The position numbers and the translations under genes are program-made. 64,000 bases of DNA from Alkalihalobacillus sp. AL-G (lineage in GTDB: Bacteria > Bacillota > Bacilli > Bacillales > Fictibacillaceae). Below are positions 49,447 to 58,899 of the stretch, piece after piece. Within the stretch, counting starts at the first letter, position 1. The number at the start of each line of letters is the position of its first letter. The DNA is taken from NCBI RefSeq assembly GCF_030643805.1, contig NZ_CP094656.1:2542001-2606000 (forward strand). Reading direction: 5' to 3'. Below the pieces are notes generated by a model. The model was not told the DNA's origin, made no database searches, and was given only the letters and a program-made list of their open reading frames with translations.

Positions 49447-49653
49447 TTAGCCCTGGAAGAGGAATACACTCCGTATTTGCTGGAACAAATCCTCAAGCAA
49501 AGTAATCACCATAAACAGAACTATGACAAACCCGATCAATGTTATCCAATGGGCGATGTCTTCTTTTCCCATTTGCTTAAGAACTGTGTGCAGCATCGCT
49601 ATGATAATTCCAATCCCTGCAATTTGAAAGATGGTGTTCACATCATACGGCAT
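49447..49653 (-). CDS. spoIIIAC: Stage III sporulation protein SpoIIIAC
   Basis: A 68-residue protein with two membrane segments (IFQIAGIGIIIAMLHTVL and WITLIGFVIVLFMVITLL), matching the family's length. Small membrane component of the SpoIIIA complex. Confidence 0.93.
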   Translation of the reverse strand: MPYDVNTIFQIAGIGIIIAMLHTVLKQMGKEDIAHWITLIGFVIVLFMVITLLEDLFQQIRSVFLFQG

Positions 49654-49675
49654 CTGTTTATGCGCTCCTCTCAGG

Positions 49676-50188
49676 CTAGATCAACAAAATTACAATTAAT
49701 AATCCTGATAAAAATCCTAAGCTTTTTATCATCGTTTCGTATTTATGTTGGATTTCCACTGCTTCACTTTCCTCACGCTCTAAATGAACGATGGCCAGTT
49801 TTATTTGTTTTTGCTGATGCTCTCGATCGTGGCGTCCGAGCATAGCTCCAAATTGCTTAAGTATTTCGATTTCACCTTTTTGAAGAGCAGAATGTTTACG
49901 TATGATTACGAGACTTTCCTCCCAAGCTTCCTGTACGGATGTCCTTCCCGATTGCAGCTGCTCTGAAAACCGTACGAAAAACCATGATAAAGGCGGTTTC
50001 AACTGGGTTGACAGTCGTGAACATGCCTCATTAAGTGGGGTAAGACCGTAGACGATTTCTGCCTCAAGGGATTGTAGCGCGACCTTCAGTTGTCTAAGCT
50101 GGCGCGGTCTATCCTGAAGTCGCTTTGCCCACTCGAATCCAATCCAAGTTGTAGCCAGGATAATACAGACTGCTCCGATGACTTTCAT
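49676..50188 (-). CDS. spoIIIAB: Stage III sporulation protein SpoIIIAB
   Basis: A 170-residue protein with an N-terminal and a C-terminal membrane segment around a helical domain (LKVALQSLEAEIVYGLTPLNEA), resembling GspF-type secretion proteins. Overlaps spoIIIAA by 4 bp. Confidence 0.93.
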   Translation of the reverse strand: MKVIGAVCIILATTWIGFEWAKRLQDRPRQLRQLKVALQSLEAEIVYGLTPLNEACSRLSTQLKPPLSWFFVRFSEQLQSGRTSVQEAWEESLVIIRKHSALQKGEIEILKQFGAMLGRHDREHQQKQIKLAIVHLEREESEAVEIQHKYETMIKSLGFLSGLLIVILLI

Positions 50189-51132
50189 CCGAATTGCCGT
50201 GCTTTTGTTATGTGAACGGGTTGGTAATCTTCATCTAATACTCGTTGTACTCTACCCGGCCCGTTCGCTCTTGATAATTCAACGAAACGATCGAACAATT
50301 GGATTTCCAGCAATTTTCTCAATGTGGGGCGTTTCAGGACATTTTCAATACTATATCCATGCACAGTCATAATCATTTGAACACCTGCATTCATCGCTTC
50401 AAGAATCGCTTCTGAATCTTCAGCTCTTCCTATCTCATCGACCACGATTACATCAGGACTTAAACTTCGTATCATCATCATGACTCCTTCCGCTTTAGGG
50501 CATGCGTCCAGTACATCAATCCGATTTCCAAGATCATGCTGGGGAACCCCTTTGATCGACCCAGCAATTTCAGACCGCTCATCAACGATACCAACCTTGT
50601 AAGAAGGGATATTTCGCCCAGATATACCAAGACTAATGATCCGTGCAATATCTCTGAGCAACGTTGTTTTTCCTGTCTGAGGTGGACCGATAATCAATGT
50701 ATTCAACCATCTTCCGGAATACAAGTACGGAACGAGTGGTTCGGCGATCCCTTTTTTCTGTTTGGCAACTCGGATGTTAAAGGAACTGATATCACGTATG
50801 GCTTTGACTTGTCCTCTATCTGTGATGACCTTGCCAGCAAGACCAACTCTGTGCCCACCTTGAAGCGTAATGTATCCGCGCTTCAGTTCTTCCTCAAATG
50901 CGTACAAGGAATACTGACTAAGTTTGTTCATAAGTTGTACAGCATCCTCAGCAGTAATGATGTAATTCCCTGCATCACGACCACCTAAATAGTGTGGCTG
51001 TCCATTGCATATGATTTCAAATGGACGTTGAATACGAATCCGAAGCTCTTCAATTTCACTCAAATACTTCGTCGGGTAATGTTCGATTAACTGCTTAAGA
51101 GATTCAGGCAATACTTCGAATATTTCTTTCAT
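50185..51132 (-). CDS. spoIIIAA: Stage III sporulation ATPase SpoIIIAA
   Basis: A 315-residue secretion-type ATPase. Walker A GPPQTGKTTLLRDIA, Walker B DVIVVDEIGRAEDSEAI and the VHGYSIENV segment are intact. It energises the SpoIIIA channel and is first in the operon. A short ATTATCC-type leader with GGGAT ribosome site precedes the ATG. Confidence 0.95.
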   Translation of the reverse strand: MKEIFEVLPESLKQLIEHYPTKYLSEIEELRIRIQRPFEIICNGQPHYLGGRDAGNYIITAEDAVQLMNKLSQYSLYAFEEELKRGYITLQGGHRVGLAGKVITDRGQVKAIRDISSFNIRVAKQKKGIAEPLVPYLYSGRWLNTLIIGPPQTGKTTLLRDIARIISLGISGRNIPSYKVGIVDERSEIAGSIKGVPQHDLGNRIDVLDACPKAEGVMMMIRSLSPDVIVVDEIGRAEDSEAILEAMNAGVQMIMTVHGYSIENVLKRPTLRKLLEIQLFDRFVELSRANGPGRVQRVLDEDYQPVHITKARQFG

Positions 51133-51167
51133 ATTATCCCTGCTTTTCTCACTGGGCTTGTATTCTC

Positions 51168-51195
51168 AATGTATGCGGCCAAGCTTGTTTTATGA
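51168..51195 (-). promoter_or_regulatory. Candidate sigma-E promoter of the spoIIIA operon
   Basis: On the minus strand TCATAAA (51195-51189), a 13-nt spacer and CATACATT (51175-51168) resemble the sigma-E consensus KMATATT-N14-15-CATACAMT. The -10 matches 7 of 8 positions. It lies about 40 bp upstream of spoIIIAA. The spoIIIA operon is known to be sigma-E dependent. Confidence 0.6.
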
Positions 51196-51214
51196 CTTTG
51201 ACACATTACGAAAA

Positions 51215-51496
51215 TCATTTCAGGATACCTAATACGATTAAAAAAACCCCGATTCCAATCAATGCGAGTTTTTCGAAGGTGATTTGGCCTGCAACCCCGA
51301 CTAACCCAAGTGCCATCGTAGTTATAAAAATACAAGGTCCAACAACAGCGAGGGATGCATTGATTACAATCGCCTTTTGAATCGAATTAAAATAAAGTAT
51401 AAGGAAAGCCGCAGTGAATTCTAGTGTTGCAGACAAAAATCTCAGGCTGGCCATGCCGGCTAAATACGGCCCAAAATGATCGAGCAAAAACTTCAT
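51215..51496 (-). CDS. yqhV: Membrane protein YqhV
   Basis: A 93-residue protein with three membrane segments (YLAGMASLRFLSATLEFTAAF, VVGPCIFITTMALGLVGVAG when split, and LALIGIGVFLIVLGIL). It sits between efp and spoIIIAA exactly as B. subtilis yqhV. Function unknown. GGAGG ribosome site precedes the ATG. Confidence 0.85.
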   Translation of the reverse strand: MKFLLDHFGPYLAGMASLRFLSATLEFTAAFLILYFNSIQKAIVINASLAVVGPCIFITTMALGLVGVAGQITFEKLALIGIGVFLIVLGILK

Positions 51497-52062
51497 CCCA
51501 TTTCCTCCACGTATTTTTAGTACAACCTATGTAAAGATCTTGGGAAAAAGAATAAGGAATCACAGACTTAGGAGGTTTTTTCGATTCGATTGCCAATGAT
51601 GATAGATTGCTTTAATTTATGATCGAACTCATGGGGAATGGACATATTATTGTTAGATTACGGGCGGGAAATGTAAGTGAAATCATTAATTTTTCGGGTG
51701 TATGGCTTGGGGCACTGTGTGTTACGGATATAAATTGCCGCGAAACCACAATGGAAAATTTACGGACGTAAATTTAACCGAATTTGGGGGTTAAAAGCGG
51801 AGCCGATCTCCCTTCGAGGCTAACTTCCGTGTCAAACTCTCCTAATTCCTCGTAAAAAATCAAATTTCCGCGTCGAGCATTGCCATTTTCGCGTGTGAAA
51901 GAGATCTTGACGCTTTACCAGAGGACGCCCCGCATATACTTCGGATGAGGAACTGCGAAAATCAAGAAAGAACTGCGAAATCTGGAAATTAACTGCAAAA
52001 ATCAAAAATTAACTACGAAAAGAAACCACAGAATTAACTGCGAAACACGGTTGCGTTCAATC
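51497..52062. other. Long gene-free stretch with degenerate short repeats
   Basis: About 565 bp without a convincing gene. From about 51951 to 52050, a unit like AACTGCGAAAATCAA-GAAATT occurs about five times with drift (AACTGCGAAA, AACTGCGAAATC, AACTGCAAAAATC, AACTACGAAAAG, AACTGCGAAACAC). The rest (51600-51950) shows no recognised RNA or regulator. Confidence 0.5.
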
Positions 52063-52108
52063 AAAAAAAGGCTGATCCACCTATTTTCAAATAGATGAAT
52101 CAGCCTGT
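52063..52108 (-). terminator. efp terminator
   Basis: On the minus strand AGGCTGAT...TATTTGAAAATA...TCAGCCT forms a stem with small internal bulges, followed by TTTTTTT. It ends the aroQ-papA-efp unit 24 bp after efp. Confidence 0.85.
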
Positions 52109-52131
52109 CGTTTGCCTCAAGCTTACATATA

Positions 52132-52689
52132 CTACGCTCTGGAAATATAAGCTCCAGTACGTGTGTCTATAATGAGTACATCCCCTTCGTTTACGAAAAA
52201 AGGCACCTGCACGCTAAGACCGGTTTGTAGTATAGCTGGCTTTGTTCCACCAGACGCAGTATCCCCTTTAATACCTGGTTCGGTTTCGGTTACCTCCAAA
52301 TTAACGGTATTTGGAAGCTCCACTCCGATCGTTTCACCTTGATACATTTGTACTTGAACAGTCATGTTCTCAAGAAGATACTTCAGTTCTTCCTCAATTT
52401 GTGAGGTTTGAAGTTCCATCTGCTCGTAGGATTCGTTATCCATGAACGTATGCATATCACCAGAAGAATAAAGGTATTGCATACGACGGTTGTCAATATG
52501 CGCTTTCGCCACTTTTTCTCCGCCTCGGAATGTCTTTTCCTGTATTGCACCGGTTCTAAGGTTGCGTAATTTCGAGCGAACAAATGCCGCACCTTTTCCT
52601 GGCTTAACATGTTGGAAATCGATAACAGTCCAAATTCCGCCATCAACTTCAATTGTTAGACCTGTTTTAAAGTCGTTTACTGAAATCAT
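52132..52689 (-). CDS. efp: Elongation factor P
   Basis: A 185-residue, three-domain beta-barrel protein that rescues ribosomes stalled on polyproline. KOW-like N-terminal domain with the modified-Lys loop [15 protein letters not shown]-terminal OB domain with signature [16 protein letters not shown]. It follows papA, a conserved Bacillus pairing. Confidence 0.96.
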   Translation of the reverse strand: MISVNDFKTGLTIEVDGGIWTVIDFQHVKPGKGAAFVRSKLRNLRTGAIQEKTFRGGEKVAKAHIDNRRMQYLYSSGDMHTFMDNESYEQMELQTSQIEEELKYLLENMTVQVQMYQGETIGVELPNTVNLEVTETEPGIKGDTASGGTKPAILQTGLSVQVPFFVNEGDVLIIDTRTGAYISRA

Positions 52690-52707
52690 TTGATTCCCTC
52701 CAAATCT

Positions 52708-53775
52708 TTACTCTCCAATAATCAGCAATTCTTTCGTTGATTTTGTCAACCGTTCATTCCCATTTTTTGTAATCACGACATCATCTTCAATTCGTACCCC
52801 GCCAAGACCAGAAACGTAAATACCGGGTTCAACGGTAACAACCATTCCTGGCTCAAGTTGAGTATCAACCTTGAACGAAAGACCTGGACCTTCATGGACA
52901 TCCAGTCCAATTCCATGACCTGTCGAATGGCCAAACTGCTCTCCATAGCCTTTTTCTTTTATATAATCTCTAGTCAATGCGTCTGATTCCTTACCAGTCA
53001 ACCCTGGTTTTAGTCCTTCTAAACCTTTTAGTTGAGCATCAAGCACTATTTGATAAATATCTTTTAATTGCTCCTTCGGCTCTCCAACAGCAACGGTTCT
53101 CGTAATATCGGAGCAATATCCATTATACAAAGCTCCAAAATCCAACGTTACCATGTCACCTTTTTCGATGATCTTATTCGATGCAACGCCATGCGGCAGT
53201 GATGATCGTACACCAGAAGCAACAATAATATCAAACGATGATGAGGTTGCCCCATTTTTTCTCATAAAAAATTCAAGCTCATTCGAAACTTCGATTTCAC
53301 TTAATCCCGGGCGAATGAACGATAAAATATGTTCGAAGGTTTGGTCCGCCAATTCCGCTGCTTCTTTTAAAACCTTTAATTCATTTTCATCCTTAATGAG
53401 GCGCAGCTTTTCAATCAAACCTGAAATCGGTACCAGTTGCCCCTCAATTTCTTGTTGATAGGATTGGTGCACTGCATATGTAAGATAATCTTGTTCAAAT
53501 CCTAGCTTTTCTATCCCCATTTGCTTGGCTTGCTTCGCCACTTCAGCAGGAATTGATGCGGTATGCTGAACGATTTCAAATCCTTTAGCCTGCTCGGTAG
53601 CCTGATCGATATAACGGAAATCTGTAATTAGTTTCGCTTCTTTCCCGGAAATCAATACGACACCCGAAGATCCAGTAAATTGGCTCATATAACGACGATT
53701 ACTCGCACTTGTGATCAACATACCACCAATATTTCGGTCACTAAATTGCTCTCTAAGACGTTCAATTCGATTCAT
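52708..53775 (-). CDS. papA: Xaa-Pro aminopeptidase family M24 (YqhT/PapA)
   Basis: A 355-residue dimetal peptidase that removes an N-terminal residue preceding proline. Creatinase-like N-terminal domain (about 1-125). Metal ligands lie in TLDFGALYNGYCSDITR, GHSTGHGIGLDVHE, VTVEPGIYV and GVRIEDDVV. The second of two adjacent ATGs is preferred on spacing from GGAAGGA. Confidence 0.93.
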   Translation of the reverse strand: MNRIERLREQFSDRNIGGMLITSASNRRYMSQFTGSSGVVLISGKEAKLITDFRYIDQATEQAKGFEIVQHTASIPAEVAKQAKQMGIEKLGFEQDYLTYAVHQSYQQEIEGQLVPISGLIEKLRLIKDENELKVLKEAAELADQTFEHILSFIRPGLSEIEVSNELEFFMRKNGATSSSFDIIVASGVRSSLPHGVASNKIIEKGDMVTLDFGALYNGYCSDITRTVAVGEPKEQLKDIYQIVLDAQLKGLEGLKPGLTGKESDALTRDYIKEKGYGEQFGHSTGHGIGLDVHEGPGLSFKVDTQLEPGMVVTVEPGIYVSGLGGVRIEDDVVITKNGNERLTKSTKELLIIGE

Positions 53776-53778
53776 CAT

Positions 53779-54219
53779 TTATCCTTCCCCTTTCAAATAA
53801 TGGATTAGCCCTTGAAGGCCAAGCTCATAACCTATACTCCCCAATCCGGCGACCTGTCCAACAACCACCCCTGCCAGTACAGATGTATGGCGAAATGATT
53901 CTCGTGCATAAATGTTAGATAGGTGAACCTCAATCGTCGGGATCTGGATGCTTGAAACAGCGTCACGGATCGCATAACTGTAATGTGTATAGGCACCTGC
54001 ATTCAGCAACAACCCTTCACTACAATCCCCCGCATCATGAATCCAGTCTATGATCTCTCCTTCATGATTCGACTGCCTAGCAACGACTTCACACTGCAGC
54101 TCAGTCGCCTTATCTTTTAGGGAGGTGATCATGTCATCCAATGTTTTTTTACCATATATAGATGGCTCACGACTTCCTAGACGATTTAAATTAGGACCAT
54201 TAATCAGCATGATTTTCAT
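53779..54219 (-). CDS. aroQ: 3-dehydroquinate dehydratase, type II (YqhS)
   Basis: About 146 residues. It dehydrates 3-dehydroquinate in the shikimate pathway. Motifs: INGPNLNRLGSREPSIYG (catalytic Arg and Tyr), NAGAYTHYSYAIRDA and VHLSNIYARESFRH (catalytic His region). The start at 54219 matches the family; the longer frame adds a non-homologous tail. Confidence 0.94.
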   Translation of the reverse strand: MKIMLINGPNLNRLGSREPSIYGKKTLDDMITSLKDKATELQCEVVARQSNHEGEIIDWIHDAGDCSEGLLLNAGAYTHYSYAIRDAVSSIQIPTIEVHLSNIYARESFRHTSVLAGVVVGQVAGLGSIGYELGLQGLIHYLKGEG

Positions 54220-54362
54220 TATGTAAAAAACCCCCTCTAACAAAACAGAATGCACGGGATTAACAAAACCAGGTAGAACCCTTGGTGGCTGAAGTGTTTT
54301 AATGGTGTTACAAACTTTCCCCTACAAAAAGGTTCAACTTGGTCAAAAACCTATCAATATCG

Positions 54363-54396
54363 AAAAAAAATAGAATGCTCCACGGAACATTCTATC
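54363..54396 (-). terminator. yqhR terminator
   Basis: On the minus strand ATAGAATGTTCC-GT-GGAGCATTCTAT is followed by TTTTTTT, 23 bp after the yqhR stop. Confidence 0.88.
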
Positions 54397-54418
54397 ATAG
54401 CTCGTATTTTTTGAATAG

Positions 54419-54931
54419 TTATTGGCTCTCATGGTGGTGGGCTTTATTATTCTCATCGTATTCAAATGAAATCGAAAATCCGACGAACAATCCATAAAGA
54501 ACATACAAGCATATCGTCGTTGTCAACGTATTCATTCCAAGTTCATGAATCGGTTTTAAATCCGGAAACATCGGTCTTAATAGATAGAATACGATCCCCC
54601 ATAAAATAAGACCAAAAATGACACCTGCAGCCATATGTTTAAACTTTGCGAATAAAATTTTATACGCAAAAGCGACTAACATCGACAACAAACCAATCAC
54701 AAAGATACCAACCCAATCACCTAACATGTCTTCCTTCCAATCTCCAATTACCAAGGGTGCTAATACGAAGGAAGGTCGGATTATTGAAAAATTGAATAAA
54801 TAAGCCAAGTACCCGATCAAGCTCCAAAAAACACCGCCGACGAAGCCGATTGTTAACACCCTTCCTGTAAAACTCACTTTTTCTTCTCGTTTATTCTGCT
54901 CTAACTCTTCAGGCTGTTTTTCCGTTTCCAT
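54419..54931 (-). CDS. yqhR: Membrane protein YqhR
   Basis: A 170-residue protein with four membrane segments (for example GDWVGIFVIGLLSMLVAFAY and HMAAGVIFGLILWGIVFYLL) and an acidic N-terminus. It lies upstream of aroQ as in B. subtilis. Function unknown. Confidence 0.85.
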   Translation of the reverse strand: METEKQPEELEQNKREEKVSFTGRVLTIGFVGGVFWSLIGYLAYLFNFSIIRPSFVLAPLVIGDWKEDMLGDWVGIFVIGLLSMLVAFAYKILFAKFKHMAAGVIFGLILWGIVFYLLRPMFPDLKPIHELGMNTLTTTICLYVLYGLFVGFSISFEYDENNKAHHHESQ

Positions 54932-55371
54932 CCTTGCACCTCCTGATTCTAGTATGCCCGGTCGAAAGAATTTATATTTTTATGAATGCCTTAATCAACG
55001 ATATTATTTAACATCACCAAATCATAAAATGTGTAAAAAGGAGCCAAACCGGGAAATGTAAAAATCAGTCACTATGATTCGAAGTGGTCGGATATTTTTC
55101 GAACTTCCTCACAAAATCTTATTGACAAGAAGTCCACACATGTAGAGGTTTCCATCACTATCATGTAGAATAGAGGTAGAATGGTAACGTGCAACACTTT
55201 GTGGAAAATCCTGTGAAAATTCATATTTATTAGTTTACCTGTGATCGTAGCAGAGGCATTTCGTTTCTATATTTTCAGAGCATGTTGGACAGAATATTAT
55301 TGAGGTATCTTAAAGGTTAATCCTATTAAGGACAATCGTAAAAGTGGTTTAATAACTAAAGGAGGTGAGTC
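54932..55371. other. Divergent intergenic region, nothing recognised
   Basis: About 440 bp between divergent yqhR and the SA1362-family gene. B. subtilis has yqhQ near here; no remnant is visible. The stretch is A+T-rich with a TTGACA at about 55132 but no good -10 at the right spacing. No gene or structured RNA is recognised. Confidence 0.5.
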
Positions 55372-55749
55372 TTGTTGTTTCAACGCAAGTTCAACTTGAT
55401 CATCCTGTTGCTGTTAGGTCTTTCAGCATTCGGCTTTGTGATAACCTTAATCACAGACCCGATGAGTATACTTAAAATGATCGCTGTTTTCTTAGCAGTC
55501 GGTGCGATTTTCTATTTTCTCTACAAGCGCTTTATTGTAAAACGAATGGGCAAAGGTATGGGACAGTACCAGCAAGCGGCTCGCTATTCAAAGAAAAAGT
55601 ACCAAACTCATTCTCGGACTGTTTCAAAATCACAACCGACAACAAAATCCTCCTTTAAAAATAATTTGAAAAAGCACAAAAAACGTAAAGACCATCATTT
55701 AACCGTAATTGAAGGAAAAAAAGGCAAGAAAAAAAATCGGGCACTATAA
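55372..55749 (+). CDS. yqhP: SA1362 family membrane protein (YqhP-like)
   Basis: A 125-residue protein with two membrane segments (LIILLLLGLSAFGFVITLI and IAVFLAVGAIFYFLYKRFIV) and a very basic C-terminal half (KKHKKRKDHHLTVIEGKKGK) likely facing the cytoplasm. Start is TTG after AAAGGAGG. Position next to the patatin gene matches B. subtilis yqhP-yqhO. Function unknown. Confidence 0.78.
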   Translation: MLFQRKFNLIILLLLGLSAFGFVITLITDPMSILKMIAVFLAVGAIFYFLYKRFIVKRMGKGMGQYQQAARYSKKKYQTHSRTVSKSQPTTKSSFKNNLKKHKKRKDHHLTVIEGKKGKKKNRAL

Positions 55750-55767
55750 TGTGCTCGATTTTTTTGG
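55730..55767. terminator. Bidirectional terminator between yqhP-like and yqhO-like genes
   Basis: AAAAAAATCGGGCAC-TATAAT-GTGCTCGATTTTTTT has one G-T mismatch and A/T runs on both sides. Both convergent stop codons lie inside it. Confidence 0.9.
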
Positions 55768-56682
55768 TTTGAAAGTCGTATATATTCCATGAGGACGGTA
55801 GCGCCAATTTCTCAAAAACTTCTCGGTATTCTCCTTACCCACCTCCGTTAATTCATCAATTAGCTTTTCTGAGAGATCAAAATTAATCATTGAAATTTGC
55901 TTTACAGGTATAAAGACAATATCTGTACTGTGCGCCTCAGAGATGTGGTGATTATCATGTGCATCCATCATCGTATCGAATAAACCATGGAACAAAGAAA
56001 TTGCATTCGAAATTCGGTTTGGCTCCTGATTAAACTGAGATGGTCTAAGTTGAAATCCTAAAATAGGACGTTTAGAATTATTCTTTTCATCCTGAAAGAG
56101 CCAGATCGGGAAATTACTAAGGACACCGCCATCAACAATGTAATTTTTCTTACCCATATGATCGTAAATCTTAATCGGATCAAAAAAGTATGGGATGCTC
56201 GCACTCATCCGGACTGCTTTTGATATCTTAAACCGTTCAGGTAATAAACCATAACGCTCAAGATCATCTGGGAGGACGATCATTCTTCCATTTGTAATGT
56301 CAGATGCAATGATTTTTAATGATCCTTCCGGAACATCTGCGAAGGTTTTGACGCCTTTTTCAGCAAGCACCTCCTCAATCCAATTCTCCAGTTTTTTACC
56401 TTTATACAACCCTAATTTCCAGTAAAGTGTCAGCCATTTCATGAACGGGAATGGTATTGAAAGACGTCTCGGATCCAAAAACTCCTTTAAATCAACCTGG
56501 TGAATTAAACGTTTAATATCCTCTGAATGATAGCCTGCTGAAACAAGCGATGCGATGATCGCACCTGCACTCGTTCCTGCCGACCGTTTAAAAGTGATGC
56601 CTTGTGTTTCAGCCACCTGTAGTGCACCAATAAAGGCAATGGCTTTTACACCACCACCCGAAAACACACCATCTACATCCAT
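55744..56682 (-). CDS. yqhO: Patatin-like phospholipase (YqhO)
   Basis: A 312-residue lipid acyl hydrolase. Oxyanion motif SGGGVKAIAFIGAL, nucleophile elbow GTSAGA (Ser-39 region) and the dyad Asp in DGGVLSNFPI are intact. Its substrate is not known. It is convergent with the SA1362-family gene. Confidence 0.9.
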   Translation of the reverse strand: MDVDGVFSGGGVKAIAFIGALQVAETQGITFKRSAGTSAGAIIASLVSAGYHSEDIKRLIHQVDLKEFLDPRRLSIPFPFMKWLTLYWKLGLYKGKKLENWIEEVLAEKGVKTFADVPEGSLKIIASDITNGRMIVLPDDLERYGLLPERFKISKAVRMSASIPYFFDPIKIYDHMGKKNYIVDGGVLSNFPIWLFQDEKNNSKRPILGFQLRPSQFNQEPNRISNAISLFHGLFDTMMDAHDNHHISEAHSTDIVFIPVKQISMINFDLSEKLIDELTEVGKENTEKFLRNWRYRPHGIYTTFKPKKSSTL

Positions 56683-56833
56683 CGCTCCACCCCTCTCCTT
56701 TTATATATGTATAAAAAAAGTGTGATTTTCAGTATTACGATTTTTATGGCCCCTGAATTTTTGTTTTGATGATTTTACGGGATCGTATTAAAATATGACG
56801 GCTGTAAATGGAATCGTTATTCGTTTACAAAAT

Positions 56834-56866
56834 AAAAAAACAACCACAACAAATGTTATGATTGTT
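56834..56866 (-). terminator. mntR terminator
   Basis: On the minus strand AACAATCATAACA-TTT-GTTGTGGTTGTT pairs throughout (with wobble pairs) and is followed by TTTTTTT. It overlaps the mntR end. Confidence 0.85.
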
Positions 56867-57290
56867 CCTGTTCTTCTTCATTTTTTCTTTGTACTTCGCG
56901 CAATTCGTTGACTCTCGTTTTATTTTCATCAAAATACTGTACTAGATCACCGATGCGGTCGATCGCATTCCAGCTTAGGTGATGCTCGATGCCCTCGACA
57001 TCCTCATAGATGTTTTCATCATCCACACCTATCACTTGTAAAAACTCCTCAAGCAGTTCATGACGGAAAACGAGTCGTTTCCCGAGCTTTTTCCCGTTTG
57101 GAGTTAGGACAAATCCTCGATATTTTTCATAAACTACATACTTTCCTTTGTCTAGCTTTTGAACCATTTTCGTCACCGAAGATGGATGAACATCTAAAGC
57201 TTCTGCAATATCAGATACCCTTGCATATCCTTTTTCTTCGATTAATTGGTAAATACGTTCAATGTAGTCCTCCATACTTGGAGTTGGCAT
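56856..57290 (-). CDS. mntR: Manganese-dependent transport regulator MntR
   Basis: About 144 residues, DtxR family. Winged helix [22 protein letters not shown], metal ligands in the dimerisation domain ([31 protein letters not shown] as consecutive blocks with His77, Glu99, Glu102 and His103 type residues). It represses Mn2+ importers when manganese is ample. I start at 57290 ([14 protein letters not shown]), the standard N-terminus; a 33-codon upstream extension is not homologous. Confidence 0.95.
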   Translation of the reverse strand: MPTPSMEDYIERIYQLIEEKGYARVSDIAEALDVHPSSVTKMVQKLDKGKYVVYEKYRGFVLTPNGKKLGKRLVFRHELLEEFLQVIGVDDENIYEDVEGIEHHLSWNAIDRIGDLVQYFDENKTRVNELREVQRKNEEEQEQS

Positions 57291-57609
57291 GTACTTCCCC
57301 TCCAATACTGCAGATCCTGTTTCATAATAAATGTAAATGACAGAATCAAAACATACTAAAAGGATACAACAATAATCAGAAGGTGACAAGAAGAGTACTA
57401 GTCATTTAAGTGAAGCACTCGATTGAAGCTTCTGTAAAGCATTGATGGATGTAAGATTCGATTGTTTCCCTTAATTCCTGTGTTTTCCTCATCTGAAGAC
57501 GTTTCGTTTCCACTGATATCGAAAATAGCAATAGGAAAAAAGATGCAAGCATGAAGAGACTCCCAATACAGAAAATACAATAAAGTATGTAAATCGGGAG
57601 GAAACGGAT

Positions 57610-58854
57610 TTGAGAAAGTTATCGATCATCATCGTTATCATAATAAGTTTTGCAATACCTCAGACGGCAAGTGCTCAAACGGATCCGGCAGTAATAGCTG
57701 CATTCATACGAGATGGTGACCTTTGGGTAATGGAGGGCGATACAGAACGGCAAATAACAAAAGGAAAAAAAATAGCCAGCCCGCGCTGGTCGTTTGACGG
57801 TAACTGGCTCGCTTACTTGGAAGGGAATCAGGATAAGCAAAATGTTTGGCTTTACAATATTGATTCCGGAAAAAAGAAATTAATATTTAAAAGCGATACT
57901 TCTAATTTACAATGGGCGTCAAATAAGGATGTACTCGCTTTTCAGGCAGGTGAAATTTTGTATGTGAAAGATGCCCGGAAGAGCAAGAAAGCTGCCAAAC
58001 GTATAGCAACTGAAGTCGGAAATTACTCATGGCTGCCAAATGGGAATGGTTTTTTAACATCCACTATTTCCGATTTAACACCTGACGGCTGGACAGATAT
58101 AGAATTTCACAAAATATTACTGAAGAACAATAAGGTGAAAAAGTCAACTTTCTTTGAGTTGCCAGCTCTGACAATCGGAAATGAAGATTTCGGCATCGGT
58201 ACAAGTATGTTCAAATGGTCACCTGATAATAAATGGATCTCTTTCATCAAGTATCCAACAGCCTCATTATCAGCAGATGCGAACCTTTTGTATGTACTCT
58301 CTTCGGATGCAAAACAATTGATCAAACTTGACGAAATGCTGAATGAGCCAAGTTGGTTCAAATGGGCTCCAAATCGGAATTCACTTGCATATATCGGGGG
58401 AATCAATCGAATGTCGATTATGAATAAGTTTTTAACAGTGAAGGAGCTGCCAGCCTTGTCGCCAGGAACACTGACACCAGAGGGATATGTGGACAGGGAT
58501 TTTACTTGGCATAACAACCACCTGATTACAGTTGCCCGCTCAAAGGAAAGTGAATGGTCGAATGATCCAGCAGAGCGCCCATTACCCGCTTTGTATCAGA
58601 TTGATCTCGAGGGGAAAAAGCAAAAAAGGATAACAAACCCTAAAAAGGGTTTTGGTGATTTCAATCCAAATTACTTAAGCGAATCTGACCGACTCGTCTG
58701 GGTACGTACCGACCGAGAAAAAAGTGATGTGTGGATTGCTGCTCGGAATGGAAAAAATGCAAAGGTGTGGATCAAAAACATCGACCTCGGTGATAACTAC
58801 TACGAAAAATGGAACTGGAGCAATGTTTTAAGTGTATATGACCCTGAAAAGTGA
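57610..58854 (+). CDS. Secreted beta-propeller protein (TolB/WD40-like)
   Basis: A 414-residue protein read from TTG after GGGAGGAAAC. A signal peptide (MRKLSIIIVIIISFAIPQTASA) with AxA cleavage site lacks a lipobox Cys, so it is probably secreted or wall-associated. Repeated blade-like motifs follow: SPRWSFDGNWLAYLEG, FKWSPDNKWISFIKY, FKWAPNRNSLAYIGG and FGDFNPNYLSESDRLVW. These resemble TolB-type propellers. Function unknown; binding partner cannot be inferred. Confidence 0.75.
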   Translation: MRKLSIIIVIIISFAIPQTASAQTDPAVIAAFIRDGDLWVMEGDTERQITKGKKIASPRWSFDGNWLAYLEGNQDKQNVWLYNIDSGKKKLIFKSDTSNLQWASNKDVLAFQAGEILYVKDARKSKKAAKRIATEVGNYSWLPNGNGFLTSTISDLTPDGWTDIEFHKILLKNNKVKKSTFFELPALTIGNEDFGIGTSMFKWSPDNKWISFIKYPTASLSADANLLYVLSSDAKQLIKLDEMLNEPSWFKWAPNRNSLAYIGGINRMSIMNKFLTVKELPALSPGTLTPEGYVDRDFTWHNNHLITVARSKESEWSNDPAERPLPALYQIDLEGKKQKRITNPKKGFGDFNPNYLSESDRLVWVRTDREKSDVWIAARNGKNAKVWIKNIDLGDNYYEKWNWSNVLSVYDPEK

Positions 58855-58889
58855 AAAGAACCGAGTGGATTTTATCACTCGATTCTTCT
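58855..58889. terminator. Bidirectional terminator between the propeller gene and nrdJ
   Basis: AAGAACCGAGTG-GATTTTAT-CACTCGATTCTT forms a 10-bp stem with one mismatch between convergent genes. Confidence 0.75.
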
Positions 58890-58899
58890 ACTATTCAAC

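Noticed and set aside
57398-57580. 60-codon minus-strand frame upstream of mntR
   Set aside because: No ribosome site or family resemblance; the residues look random.
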